A DNA stretch of 41,232 nucleotides from an uncultured Lachnospiraceae bacterium (GTDB lineage: Bacteria; Bacillota; Clostridia; Lachnospirales; Lachnospiraceae), in NCBI GenBank assembly GCA_946615865.1, contig CAMOIJ010000022.1, forward strand, positions 1 to 41,232, in the 5' to 3' direction. Shown in pieces: positions 6,714-13,704 of this stretch. The translations under genes were made by a program, and so were the position numbers. The notes under the pieces were generated by a model, which was not told the origin of the DNA, searched no databases, and saw nothing but the letters and a program-made list of their open reading frames with translations. Position 1 is the stretch's first letter, and each line of letters begins with the position of its first letter.

Positions 6714-7625
6714 ATGATCAAAATACAGAAACTGATACATGATTATATAAAGAGAGACGACGAAGGTAATGCGGCGGGCACTCAGCGCGCCATAGACGGC
6801 GTTGATCTTGATGTGAAAGCAGGGCAGTTTATAGCGGTCCTGGGACACAACGGATCCGGAAAGTCAACATTGGCCAAACATCTTAACGCGCTGCTTTTCC
6901 CCACAGAGGGAACAGTATGGGTGGACGGACTCGATACCAAGGATGAGAAGAATCTCTGGGAGATTCGCAGAGAGGCGGGAATGGTCTTCCAGAATCCGGA
7001 CAATCAGATCATAGCGCAGGTCGTCGAAGAAGACGTAGGATTCGGGCCTGAGAACATCGGCGTCCCCACAGAAGAGATCTGGCAGAGAGTGGAGTACAGT
7101 CTTAAGACAGTGGGTATGTGGGAACACCGCAAGAAATCTCCAAACCGGCTTTCCGGCGGACAGAAGCAGAGGGTTTCTATTGCCGGCGTCATTGCCATGG
7201 AGCCCAAATGTATTATTCTCGATGAGCCCACGGCAATGCTCGATCCCAACGGACGAAGAGAAGTCATCAGCGCCGCTATGAAGCTGAACCGCACGAAGGG
7301 CATTACGGTCATTCTGATCACTCACTACATGGAAGAAGCCATAAACGCGGACCGGATCATTGTTATGGACCGGGGCAAGGTCGCTATGCAGGGAACGCCC
7401 CGGGAGATCTTCAGTCAGGTGGAGCGCATGAAAGAACTTCAGCTCGACGTACCGCAGGTTACGCTGCTCGCCCATGAGCTTCGCGGAATGGGACTGAAGA
7501 TACCGGACAGTATTTTGACCAAAGAGGAACTGGCAGCCGCTCTGATGGGCGGGCAGACAAGCCAAAACAGCGGCCTCGGCGGGGACTGTGCGAAGAAGGA
7601 GGCTGCCCATGGGGATCAAAATTGA
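6714..7625 (+). CDS. ecfA1: ECF transporter energy-coupling ATPase EcfA1
   Basis: This is one of two ATPases of the energy-coupling factor module that powers vitamin uptake by swapping S components. The 303-residue ABC protein has Walker A GHNGSGKST, Q-loop VFQNPDNQI, signature LSGGQKQRV, Walker B CIILDEPTAMLDP and switch His in ITHYMEEA. The IAQVVEEDVGFGPEN segment is typical of EcfA1. I chose ATG 6714 because AAGGA lies nine bases upstream and the protein then begins MIKIQKL; ATGs at 6684 and 6693 lack a ribosome site. The 3' end overlaps ecfA2 by 17 bases, indicating coupling. Confidence 0.94.
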   Translation: MIKIQKLIHDYIKRDDEGNAAGTQRAIDGVDLDVKAGQFIAVLGHNGSGKSTLAKHLNALLFPTEGTVWVDGLDTKDEKNLWEIRREAGMVFQNPDNQIIAQVVEEDVGFGPENIGVPTEEIWQRVEYSLKTVGMWEHRKKSPNRLSGGQKQRVSIAGVIAMEPKCIILDEPTAMLDPNGRREVISAAMKLNRTKGITVILITHYMEEAINADRIIVMDRGKVAMQGTPREIFSQVERMKELQLDVPQVTLLAHELRGMGLKIPDSILTKEELAAALMGGQTSQNSGLGGDCAKKEAAHGDQN

Positions 7626-8466
7626 TGATATCTGCTTCGAGTATGAGAGAGGAACTGCTATGCAGGTCACAGCCCTGGACCACATCTCGGCAGAGATCCC
7701 GGACAACCAGTTTATCGGGCTGATCGGGCACACGGGTTCGGGAAAATCCACTTTGGTACAGACGCTGAACGGCCTTCTAAAGCCGACTTCAGGGCACATT
7801 TATTATAATGGAGAGGATATCAGCGGAGAGAAATTCGACAAAAAGAAGCTTCGCGCTGACGTGGGACTGGTATTTCAATATCCGGAGCACCAGCTCTTCG
7901 AGATCGACGTGCTCACGGATGTAATGTTCGGCCCCAAAAACCTGGGCCTTAGCGATGCGGAGGCAAAAAAGAGAGCGCTTGAAGCTCTTGAGAGCGTTCA
8001 TATGCCGGAGAAATACTACAAGTCTTCGCCCTTTGACCTGTCAGGCGGACAGAAGAGACGCGCGGCGATCGCGGGCGTTCTGGCTATGCGCCCGAAGATC
8101 CTGATCCTCGACGAGCCCACGGCGGGGCTCGACCCCAAAGGAAGGGACGGGATCCTCGGAATGATCTCGGATATGAAGAAGAATCTTAATATGACGATCA
8201 TCCTTGTCTCACACAGTATGGATGACGTCGCCCGCTATGTGGACCGCATCATGGTTATGGGAGGCGGCAAACTTCTGTACGACGATGAGCCGGTGAAAGT
8301 GTTCAGACATGTGCAGGAACTGGAGAATCTTGGCCTTGCCGCGCCGCAGATCACTTATATCATGAAGCTGCTCAAAGAGAAGGGGCTCGATGTAAGTACC
8401 GACGCCCTGACTGTTGAGCAAGCTGCCGCGGAGATCATGGCACATCGGAGGGAACTGCATGTTTGA
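7609..8466 (+). CDS. ecfA2: ECF transporter energy-coupling ATPase EcfA2
   Basis: This is the second ATPase of the ECF module, forming a heterodimer with EcfA1. Across 285 residues it shows Walker A GHTGSGKST, Q-loop VFQYPEHQLFE, signature LSGGQKRRAAIAG, Walker B ILILDEPTAGLDPKGR and switch His in VSHSMDDVA. The ...TVMFGPKNLG region and the length fit EcfA2. Start ATG 7609 is fixed by AAGGAGG at 7596-7602, inside the end of ecfA1. It overlaps the next gene, ecfT, by 8 bases, so all three are translated from one message. Confidence 0.95.
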   Translation: MGIKIDDICFEYERGTAMQVTALDHISAEIPDNQFIGLIGHTGSGKSTLVQTLNGLLKPTSGHIYYNGEDISGEKFDKKKLRADVGLVFQYPEHQLFEIDVLTDVMFGPKNLGLSDAEAKKRALEALESVHMPEKYYKSSPFDLSGGQKRRAAIAGVLAMRPKILILDEPTAGLDPKGRDGILGMISDMKKNLNMTIILVSHSMDDVARYVDRIMVMGGGKLLYDDEPVKVFRHVQELENLGLAAPQITYIMKLLKEKGLDVSTDALTVEQAAAEIMAHRRELHV

Positions 8467-9259
8467 TACAATTACACTCGGCCAATACTATCAGACGGAT
8501 TCCCTGCTGCACAGACTTGATCCCAGAGTAAAGCTTGTGGGGACCTTTGTATATCTGATCTCACTGTTTGTTGTAGACTCTTTTGTCGGATATATTGCGG
8601 CAGCCCTGTTCCTTGCCGCGATGATCATGCTCTCCAATGTACCGTTCCGTTACATCGTCAGAGGTATGAAGACGATCGTTTTTCTTCTTCTGATCACGGT
8701 GGTATTCAATCTTTTCCTGACGCCCGGTGAAGTGATCTGGCACGCGGGAATTTTTAAGATCACCAGGGAGGGACTGACCTTTGCCATTAAGATGGCTGTC
8801 AGACTGAGCCTCCTGATCCTGGGGTCGTCGATCATGACCCTGACGACAACGCCGACGCAGCTTACAGACGCTCTGGAGAGCCTCCTGAGGCCTCTTAAGA
8901 AGATCCATGTACCGGTTCACGAGATCGCCATGATGATGTCTATTGCACTGCGCTTTATTCCGATCCTCATGGAAGAGACGGACAAGATCATGAAGGCGCA
9001 GATTGCCAGAGGAGCGGATTTCGAGAGCAAGAACATCGTCAAGAAGATCAAGAGCATGGTGCCGCTTCTGGTGCCGCTCTTTATCTCGGCGTTCAGAAGG
9101 GCCAACGATCTGGCCATGGCAATGGAAGCAAGGTGTTATCGCGGCGGCGAAGGACGCACCAAAATGAAGCCTCTGGTCTACCATGGAAGAGATCGCGTTG
9201 CGTATATGGTGCTTCTGGCGTTCTTTGCAATCTGTATTTTGACAAGGATCTTTTTCTAG
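8459..9259 (+). CDS. ecfT: ECF transporter transmembrane component EcfT
   Basis: EcfT is the membrane scaffold linking the two ATPases to interchangeable substrate-binding S components. The 266-residue protein starts MFDTITLGQYYQTDSLLHRLDPRVKL, the family N-terminus, and has about six hydrophobic segments. The two coupling helices are recognisable by the Ala-Arg-Gly signatures (AQIARGAD at about 180 and MAMEARCYRGG at about 225). ATG 8459 follows CGGAGGGA at about 8446-8453. The only S component in this window is ThiT at 17519, which would use this module. Confidence 0.94.
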   Translation: MFDTITLGQYYQTDSLLHRLDPRVKLVGTFVYLISLFVVDSFVGYIAAALFLAAMIMLSNVPFRYIVRGMKTIVFLLLITVVFNLFLTPGEVIWHAGIFKITREGLTFAIKMAVRLSLLILGSSIMTLTTTPTQLTDALESLLRPLKKIHVPVHEIAMMMSIALRFIPILMEETDKIMKAQIARGADFESKNIVKKIKSMVPLLVPLFISAFRRANDLAMAMEARCYRGGEGRTKMKPLVYHGRDRVAYMVLLAFFAICILTRIFF

Positions 9260-9303
9260 AGAACGTGAAAAGGCCAGTCAGAGGCCTTACGCGGTGACAA
9301 GTT

Positions 9304-10191
9304 ATGAAGAGAATACTTCTCACGGTAGCCTATGACGGCACCGGTTATTCGGGATTTCAGGCACAGAAAAGCGGAGTCCCGACCATAGAGAGAGAACTGA
9401 ACAGAGCGCTCACGGAGCTGACAGGCGTGGAGACTGAGGTCAGCGGAGCGAGCCGGACAGACGCCGGGGTGCACGCGCTGTGTAATCTCGCGGTGTTTGA
9501 CACGGAGAGCCGCATTCCTCCGGAGAAGTTCGCGAACGCCCTCAATGTCCGGCTGCCGGAACAGATCTGTGTGCAGAATTCGAGGGAAGTGCCTGCGGAT
9601 TTTCATCCCAGATTCTGTGACACGGTCAAGACCTATGACTATGTGATATACAACGCGCCGTTCCCTTCTCCCAGGAAAAAGAGGTACACGCACTATTCCT
9701 ATACCCCTTTTGATGTGGAAAAGATGAGGGAGGCCGCTCAGTACCTGGTCGGAGAGCATGATTTTAAGAGTTTCTGCAGCATCCACACTCAGGCGCAGAC
9801 TACGACGAGGACCATCACTGAGATTGAGGTGATCGAGAGACCTTGTGAGGCGGAGCAGACCGCTGAGAGAGTCGCGGCGATGATACCTCCCTTTGATATG
9901 GACAATGACAGTGGAACGGATCCGGGCCCGGCGCGCAGGGCTGTATCTCCCAGAGAGATAGTGATCCGGGTCAGCGGAACGGGATTTCTGTACAATATGG
10001 TCCGGATCATCGCGGGAACGCTTATGGAAGCGGGGCGCGGGGCGCTTGCGCCGGAGCAGATCAAAGTCATTCTGAACGCGTGCGACAGGAGCAAGGCCGG
10101 ACCCACGGCGCCGCCCGAGGGACTCACCCTTGTGCGCTATCGGATCCTTAACGGGAATTCTGACAAAAATATGAAAAAAAATAATAATTAA
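9304..10191 (+). CDS. truA: tRNA pseudouridine(38-40) synthase TruA, copy 1
   Basis: TruA converts uridines 38-40 of the tRNA anticodon arm to pseudouridine. The 295-residue protein has the start AYDGTGYSGFQ, the catalytic block ASRTDAGVHA with the nucleophilic Asp at about residue 57, and the C-terminal FLYNMVRIIAGTL motif. It carries a charged, low-complexity stretch (about residues 195-220, PPFDMDNDSGTDPGPARRAV) before the last beta strand that is missing from the second copy at 27001. A Lys/Asn-rich tail ends the protein. Position ecfT-truA-rplM is typical of Firmicutes. Confidence 0.93.
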   Translation: MKRILLTVAYDGTGYSGFQAQKSGVPTIERELNRALTELTGVETEVSGASRTDAGVHALCNLAVFDTESRIPPEKFANALNVRLPEQICVQNSREVPADFHPRFCDTVKTYDYVIYNAPFPSPRKKRYTHYSYTPFDVEKMREAAQYLVGEHDFKSFCSIHTQAQTTTRTITEIEVIERPCEAEQTAERVAAMIPPFDMDNDSGTDPGPARRAVSPREIVIRVSGTGFLYNMVRIIAGTLMEAGRGALAPEQIKVILNACDRSKAGPTAPPEGLTLVRYRILNGNSDKNMKKNNN

Positions 10192-10192
10192 A

Positions 10193-10221
10193 TTGACAAG
10201 CGCAAAACCGCATTTTATAAT
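10193..10221 (+). promoter_or_regulatory. Strong sigma-A promoter of rplM-rpsI
   Basis: TTGACA (10193-10198) and TATAAT (10216-10221) are both perfect consensus hexamers with a 17 bp spacer. The promoter sits immediately after the truA stop and gives a leader of about 120 nt before rplM, so L13 and S9 are transcribed independently of the upstream ECF genes. Confidence 0.92.
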
Positions 10222-10227
10222 ATTCGG

Positions 10228-10347
10228 GTGCGACGGTGATGAACTGCGTCTTTTTTGATGCCCAAACTCCCCGGTTTTGGATCATACACCGACTGCGAAT
10301 CGCACACAATTGACTATCTGTGACGGTTAACTGATAATGGAGGATAT
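10228..10347 (+). promoter_or_regulatory. rplM 5' leader, candidate L13 leader RNA
   Basis: The roughly 120 nt leader can form short stems, such as GACG...CGTC near 10232-10251 and CCAAA...TTTTGG near 10262-10280. Low-GC Gram-positive bacteria are known to carry an autoregulatory L13 leader at this position. The match is by position only; the consensus could not be checked here. Confidence 0.35.
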
Positions 10348-10350
10348 ATG

Positions 10351-10779
10351 ATGAAAACCTATATGCCTAGCGCAGCTAAGATCGAGAGAAAATGGTATGT
10401 AGTTGACGCTACTGATATGACCCTTGGTCGTCTTGCTTCCGAAGTCGCGAAGGTCCTTCGCGGCAAGAACAAGCCGATCTTCACCCCTTTCCTGGATACA
10501 GGCGATTATGTGATCATCCTGAACGCCGGCAAGATCAAGGTCACCGGCAAGAAGCTTGATCAGAAGATCTACTTCAGACATTCCGAGTACGTCGGCAGCG
10601 CGAAGTACACAACACTTCGTGAGATGCTTGCGAAGAAGCCCGTCAGGGTTGTCGAGAAGGCTGTCCGCGGAATGCTTCCTAAGGGAAGACTCGGCGAGCA
10701 GATGTACAAGAAACTGTACGTTTACGAAGGCGGCGAGCACAATCACGCAGCCCAGAAGCCTGAAGAGCTTAAGTTCTAA
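10351..10779 (+). CDS. rplM: Ribosomal protein L13 (uL13)
   Basis: uL13 is an early assembly protein of the 50S subunit. The product [20 protein letters not shown]...[18 protein letters not shown]...[13 protein letters not shown] matches the family over its full 142 residues. There are two tandem ATGs, 10348 and 10351. GGAGG at 10339-10343 is seven bases from the second, the better spacing, so 10351 is preferred. It is transcribed from the consensus promoter at 10193 and followed closely by rpsI, its usual partner. Confidence 0.97.
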   Translation: MKTYMPSAAKIERKWYVVDATDMTLGRLASEVAKVLRGKNKPIFTPFLDTGDYVIILNAGKIKVTGKKLDQKIYFRHSEYVGSAKYTTLREMLAKKPVRVVEKAVRGMLPKGRLGEQMYKKLYVYEGGEHNHAAQKPEELKF

Positions 10780-10802
10780 TCGGAGACTGAAAGGAGATAA
10801 AA

Positions 10803-11198
10803 ATGGCTAAAGCAACCACTTACTATGGAACAGGCAGAAGGAAATCCTCTGTTGCCAGAGTTTTTATGACCCCCGGTAAGGGCGAGATGACCATCAACGG
10901 CAGAACTATCGATGATTACTTCGGACTTGAGACTCTGAAGGTTATCGTAAGACAGCCTCTGGTTGAGACCCAGACTGCGGATCAGTATGATTTCAAGATC
11001 ACTGTTAAGGGCGGCGGCACTACCGGTCAGGCAGGCGCGATCCGCCACGGCATCGCTCGTGCACTCTGCGAGGCAGACGCTGAGTTCAGACCCGTTCTGA
11101 AGAAAGCCGGATTCCTTACAAGAGACCCTCGTATGAAGGAAAGAAAGAAATACGGCCTCAAGGGCGCTCGTCGTGCACCTCAGTTCTCCAAGAGATAA
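10803..11198 (+). CDS. rpsI: Ribosomal protein S9 (uS9)
   Basis: uS9 lies in the 30S head; its basic C-terminal tail reaches the P-site tRNA. The 131-residue protein has the N-terminal [19 protein letters not shown] motif, the core [19 protein letters not shown], and ends [17 protein letters not shown], the conserved tail that contacts the anticodon stem. GGAGAT/AAAGGAG directly precedes ATG 10803. It ends the two-gene rplM-rpsI operon before a pair of terminators. Confidence 0.98.
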   Translation: MAKATTYYGTGRRKSSVARVFMTPGKGEMTINGRTIDDYFGLETLKVIVRQPLVETQTADQYDFKITVKGGGTTGQAGAIRHGIARALCEADAEFRPVLKKAGFLTRDPRMKERKKYGLKGARRAPQFSKR

Positions 11199-11235
11199 TT
11201 TGCTGTCAGGAGAACTTACAGTCAAGAAGTTCAGA

Positions 11236-11270
11236 AACCCCGAAAAATCAAGGTTTTTCGGGGTTTTCTT
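11236..11270 (+). terminator. First rpsI terminator
   Basis: AACCCCGAAAAA (11236-11247) and TTTTTCGGGGTT (11254-11265) form a perfect 12 bp stem with a 6-base loop, followed by TTCTTT. The A-rich 5' side and T-rich 3' side make it potentially active in both directions. Confidence 0.9.
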
Positions 11271-11302
11271 TATGTTTTCAGGAATAAAGACAATACTTAT
11301 TC

Positions 11303-11336
11303 AACCCCGAAAACGATCTGTTTTCGGGGTTTTTCA
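11303..11336 (+). terminator. Second rpsI terminator, near copy of the first
   Basis: AACCCCGAAAAC (11303-11314) and GTTTTCGGGGTT (11320-11331) form a 12 bp stem with loop GATCT, followed by TTTC. Eleven of twelve 5'-arm bases equal those of the terminator 67 bp upstream, with compensating change on the 3' arm. Confidence 0.9.
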
Positions 11337-11487
11337 GTTCTCGAAGAGGGTTAAAACACATACCGGCAAAAAAGTGCCGGGTCCTCAGAAAAAGAAAAAT
11401 TTTTGTGTGCGCTCAATCATATTTGGGACTATAATAGGACAGTGCACCACTTGGGGAAATGAGGGGACGAGGAAACAGGAATAGGAT

Positions 11488-12927
11488 ATGATCGAGAGAA
11501 AAAACGAATTTGCGCAGGGAGCGATCGCGGCAGTACTGTCAGCCGCCGCTCTTGTGGGAAGCCTGTATATCAATGAGGCGCTGGAATTTCGGGATACTTT
11601 TATTCCCGGTACTGTGATAAACGGCGTGGATGCTTCCGGCCTCACAGTCAGTGAAATGGAAGAAGTGTTTGGAGACTACGGCCTGATCCTGAAATTCCGC
11701 GATGGAAAAGATCTGGCTGTCTCTAACGATGAAATAGATTACCATTATGTGTCGGACGGCACACTGGACGCGCTGATGCAGCAGCAGAATCCGTATTTGT
11801 GGGGCGCCGGACTTTTCAGAAAGAACTCGCACGAGATCAACGAGAAAAAAGAGTATTCCAAAGAGAAACTCCTGGCGATCCTTAACGCCGCGCCGCAGAT
11901 GAATAAGTCCAACATGATCGCACCGGAAGACGCCCATCTTGGCTATGTTGACGGTACCTTTACGGTCATTCCGGAGGTGGAGGGCACAACCCTGGATCCG
12001 GAGCTCGTCAGAAGCACGGTGATCACCGCTGTCGACAAGGAGATCGGTTCCGTCGACCTGGGAAACACGGAAGGAATTTACAGCTATCCGGAGATCAGAA
12101 AAGATGACGAAGATCTGGGTGAAGAGGCAGAGCAGCTCAATGAGCTGGCCGGAGGCAGAGTTGTCTACAAACTGCCGGGCGGCGCGACCAAGGTCCTGGA
12201 CGGACCGATCCTCAAGGACTGGCTGGAAGTGGACGACGAGGGCGATTATTACAGAGACGACGACGTCTGGGATGAGTGCCTCGAGGAATATGTAAAGGAA
12301 CTTGCAGAAGAGGTAGACACGGTCTATAAAGAGCATGCCTTTACCACCCACGACGGCGATGAGATCATGGTGCCCGGAAAGGGCTACTATGGCTACCGCA
12401 TAGACAAGACAAAGGAAGAAGAGCAGCTGTGGGAAGAACTGGACGAAAATGAACAGGTCGAGAGGGAGCCTGTATACCGCAGGACGGAGGCGGCAGAGCC
12501 CGATGACAACCATGGCTTCGGCAGCAGCTATGTGGAGGTCGATCTCTCGAAACAGCATCTGTGGATCTATCAGGACGGAGAGGTGATCCTGGAAACAGAT
12601 GTGGTATCGGGCCTTAACGACAAAGAGCACAAGACACCTGCGGGGGCATTTTTTGCCTACGATAAAAAGACAGACACAGTTCTCAGGGGCGACAAACAGG
12701 ACGACGGAGAATGGGGATACGAGACACCGGTGGATTACTGGATCCGTCTTACGGACACCGGCATCGGTCTCCATGACGCGAACTGGCGCTACTCTTTTGG
12801 CGGAAATATCTGGAAATGGAACGGCTCTCACGGCTGTATCAACATCCCTCCGAAGGTGATGCCGACGATCTACGAGCTGGTTTATGAAAATATGCCCGTT
12901 GTGGTCCATTACGGGGATACTCAGTGA
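11488..12927 (+). CDS. L,D-transpeptidase (YkuD) with peptidoglycan-binding N-terminus
   Basis: This is a probable cell-wall cross-linking enzyme acting outside the membrane, making 3-3 or related peptide links insensitive to most beta-lactams. The 479-residue protein has one N-terminal hydrophobic segment (about 10-30) as a membrane anchor, then a region of about 35-200 with GTVINGVDASGLTVSEME, the signature of the VanW/PG-binding-4 type repeat often found before YkuD domains. The C-terminal YkuD domain (about 350-475) begins YVEVDLSKQHLWIYQDGEV and has the catalytic SHGCINIP with Cys450. The middle is very acidic. A -10 like TATAAT at 11430 may serve it. Substrate cannot be read from sequence. 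Confidence 0.9.
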   Translation: MIERKNEFAQGAIAAVLSAAALVGSLYINEALEFRDTFIPGTVINGVDASGLTVSEMEEVFGDYGLILKFRDGKDLAVSNDEIDYHYVSDGTLDALMQQQNPYLWGAGLFRKNSHEINEKKEYSKEKLLAILNAAPQMNKSNMIAPEDAHLGYVDGTFTVIPEVEGTTLDPELVRSTVITAVDKEIGSVDLGNTEGIYSYPEIRKDDEDLGEEAEQLNELAGGRVVYKLPGGATKVLDGPILKDWLEVDDEGDYYRDDDVWDECLEEYVKELAEEVDTVYKEHAFTTHDGDEIMVPGKGYYGYRIDKTKEEEQLWEELDENEQVEREPVYRRTEAAEPDDNHGFGSSYVEVDLSKQHLWIYQDGEVILETDVVSGLNDKEHKTPAGAFFAYDKKTDTVLRGDKQDDGEWGYETPVDYWIRLTDTGIGLHDANWRYSFGGNIWKWNGSHGCINIPPKVMPTIYELVYENMPVVVHYGDTQ

Positions 12928-12937
12928 CCCCCTGCCG

Positions 12938-12946
12938 TGCTATAAT
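12938..12946 (+). promoter_or_regulatory. Extended -10 promoter of apt
   Basis: TGCTATAAT carries both the TGn extension and a perfect -10 hexamer, 50 bases before the apt start. No good -35 hexamer is present, which extended -10 promoters tolerate. Confidence 0.65.
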
Positions 12947-12996
12947 TAAAATTGTTCTTAGAACTCTACACCTACGCTTACAGAAAAGGGGTAATC

Positions 12997-13521
12997 ATGA
13001 AGAAATTAGAAGATTATATCCGTACTATTCCGGATTTTCCGGAGCCCGGCATTATGTTCCGAGACATTACAACAGTATTTCAGGATGCTGACGGCCTTCA
13101 GCTCGCGATCGATTCCATGCAGGAACTGATCAAGGATGTGGATTTTGACGTGATCGTCGGCGCGGAATCCCGCGGCTTTATTTACGGCGCGGCGCTGGCT
13201 TACAACCTTCATAAGCCGCTGGTTCTGATCCGCAAGAAGGGTAAACTCCCCTGGAAAACCATCTCTGTGGATTATGATCTGGAATATGGCAAGGCAACGC
13301 TGGAGATGCATATCGATGCTATACAGCCCGGACAGAAATGTCTCGTTGTGGATGATCTTCTGGCGACCGGCGGAACAGCCAAGGCTATGGCGCAGCTCGT
13401 TGAGAAACTGGGCGGTGAAGTTGTCGACATGCTCTTCATGATTGAACTTGCAGGTCTGAACGGCCGCAAGTTCCTTGAGGGGTACCGCGTGGATTCTGTA
13501 CTTGCATTTGATGGCAAATGA
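12997..13521 (+). CDS. apt: Adenine phosphoribosyltransferase
   Basis: Apt salvages adenine with PRPP to AMP in the cytoplasm. The 174-residue protein starts MKKLEDYIRTIPDFPEPGIMFRDIT and has the PRPP-binding motif CLVVDDLLATGGTAKA, the IVGAESRGFIYGAALA segment and the PLVLIRKKGKLP loop, all typical. ATG 12997 is chosen because AAAAGGGG lies upstream and the homologous N-terminus begins there; an in-frame ATG at 12952 would precede the ribosome site. It has its own extended -10 promoter and terminator, so it is probably monocistronic. Confidence 0.96.
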   Translation: MKKLEDYIRTIPDFPEPGIMFRDITTVFQDADGLQLAIDSMQELIKDVDFDVIVGAESRGFIYGAALAYNLHKPLVLIRKKGKLPWKTISVDYDLEYGKATLEMHIDAIQPGQKCLVVDDLLATGGTAKAMAQLVEKLGGEVVDMLFMIELAGLNGRKFLEGYRVDSVLAFDGK

Positions 13522-13541
13522 TATTTCACAAGACACTGTGG

Positions 13542-13576
13542 AGAAGCTGTATCGCAGGATGCAGCTTCTTTTTTTG
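13542..13576 (+). terminator. Terminator after apt
   Basis: AGAAGCTG (13542-13549) pairs with CAGCTTCT (13562-13569), and TATC/GATG extends the stem to 12 pairs including one wobble around the loop GCAG. A run of seven T's follows. Confidence 0.92.
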
Positions 13577-13584
13577 TGTTAAAA

Positions 13585-13615
13585 ATAATCATCAAAACAG
13601 AGTAAATATAATCAT
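13585..13615 (+). promoter_or_regulatory. ATAATCAT direct repeats overlapping the leuA -10
   Basis: ATAATCAT occurs at 13585-13592 and again at 13608-13615, 23 bp apart, and the second copy overlaps a perfect TATAAT at 13607-13612. A third partial copy, TAATCA, is at 13645-13650. AraC-family proteins commonly bind direct repeats about two helical turns apart, so these are candidate sites for the AraC domain encoded by the next gene. The functional link is inference. Confidence 0.35.
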
Positions 13616-13704
13616 TCTAATTCTTTGTCCATGGGGATAAAATCTAATCACGGTTTTTGATAAATTTTAAGCCGAATGGATCAAAAGATTGAGAGGAAAA
13701 AGCA

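Noticed and set aside
11539-12909. Long minus-strand frame (456 codons) opposite the L,D-transpeptidase gene
   Set aside because: It is the antisense of a gene with clear YkuD motifs; the product has no recognisable domain and codon bias favours the plus strand.
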